A DNA stretch of 64,000 nt from Homalodisca vitripennis. Its lineage: Eukaryota; Arthropoda; Insecta; Hemiptera; Cicadellidae. The position numbers and the translations under genes are program-made. Within the stretch, counting starts at the first letter, position 1, and the number at the start of each line of letters is the position of its first letter. Positions 63,113 through 64,000 of this stretch are shown here, piece by piece. The stretch lies in contig NC_060215.1 of the NCBI RefSeq assembly GCF_021130785.1, positions 72,678,001 through 72,742,000 of the forward strand, read 5' to 3'. Under the pieces are notes generated by a model. It was given only the letters and a program-made list of their open reading frames with translations. It ran no database searches and was not told the DNA's origin.

Positions 63113-64000
63113 GTGAGGTCACTGCACAGACCCCCGCACATTGTGTCCACAAAGTACATAAGCTCTCAAAACACAGGCACAGAGCACTTGGTGGCACAGA
63201 AGTACAGTATACACCTGCCACCTATACAAATACAGAAGTTGACTAGGAATTGAGGATAAATTAGGTCTTCTAAGAAAACTTCAACTTCTCAAAAGTTTAT
63301 ATATTATGGAGTATTTCAATATTCTGATTATTGTATTGAAAGTGAAGGTAATTTACTATATTTGCATATAGTTAAGTGAATCGCTATAATTATTTTAAGA
63401 GCCGACATTAGGACTTTAACATTACAACTGTGTGCTATTATTTTTTATTATGTGTATCATATTTATGCTGTTTCTATAAATGTATTTAATTTATGATCGT
63501 ATTAAAAATAATGGTGCTTAAAAACAAAAACATTGTCAATAGCTCACTAAATGTTTTAGTGAGAAATAGGTTTTGTGAGTATCCAGACAAAGGATTAATA
63601 CATGCTTTTTATAAAATAGGTGGAATATGTTTGGAAATAAAAAATAGAATAAAAACTAGAAACAGGGTATATTTTAGAAGTAGAAGCCTAAATTAACAAT
63701 TGAGAAGTAATTTCTTATAGTTTTTATTTTATTTATACCTATTATTTCTTGGATATTATAATATTCAATAAAACTTATGTCTAATAAAACCGATTTTTGA
63801 TAATCTAATACTATAAGATACATGTTTATTTTTTTGCTGTAATTCAATATTATTTGAATGAGCAACTAACATACTTTCCTAGTCGCTGGTGAACAAGCAA
63901 AAATAACTTGATGAGCGGGTTAACAGTTTTATATATTTCAGTTCGTTATGCAATTGTAGCATTGCTGAATTAAAAATGTATAATATGTCCCATTAATTGT
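63113..64000. other. Intron sequence to the window edge
   Basis: No exon or element recognised. ORFs at 63493-63696 (+) and 63674-63865 (-) are AT-driven. Confidence 0.5.

Overview
The window is AT-rich eukaryotic DNA, and everything points to an insect with a large, transposon-loaded genome. Nine exons on the + strand join in one continuous reading frame and encode about 393 residues of CAPS/Cadps (calcium-dependent activator protein for secretion, the priming factor of dense-core vesicles). The residues look closer to the insect than the vertebrate form of the protein. The order or species cannot be fixed from this window.

Layout of the gene. Exons lie at 17100-17193 (linker before C2), 29265-29386 and 32762-32906 (C2 domain), 37333-37439 (C2-PH junction), 44442-44617, 47508-47528 (a 21-nt microexon) and 50474-50662 (PH domain), then 51243-51379 and 51558-51745 (conserved segment after PH). 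All have canonical AG/GT borders and compatible phases. A possible tenth exon, 63053-63112, fits the phase of its neighbour exactly. The N-terminal exons and the Munc13-homology and C-terminal exons are outside the window, so almost all of the 64 kb is intron.

The introns are a graveyard of mobile elements. Retroelements: a short endonuclease fragment (540-761), a Penelope-like GIY-YIG fragment (about 9890-10330), an R1-type element broken by three later insertions (17957-20538), a LINE (20815-23040), a Penelope-like element (23389-24970), a rearranged, possibly twin-primed LINE (31880-32722), a LINE 3' end (33340-34050), LINE fragments at 34190-34400 and 35200-37122, a LINE (39718-44070) split by a second LINE in the opposite direction (42226-43470), an RT/RNase H-type fragment (48034-49110) and a LINE (53750-56739). 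DNA elements: two inverted copies of a pogo/Tigger-like element (13628-14426, 37936-38747), two decayed IS630-like DDE transposase genes (19140-19568, 25393-26725), a mariner (30305-31593), hAT-type MITEs (18847-19002, 29752-29961), an hAT-like end (47641) and a long-TIR element (58797-59670). Microsatellites and three minisatellite arrays fill other stretches.

Nearly all retroelements are antisense to CAPS. I see no operon-like cluster, CRISPR array, tRNA or rRNA gene, and no evidence for a new multi-gene system. The most interesting points are the CAPS splicing details (microexon, candidate cassette exon with competing acceptors), the inverted transposon pair bracketing CAPS exons, the nested insertions, and an unexplained minus-strand exon-like ORF at 12786-13017.
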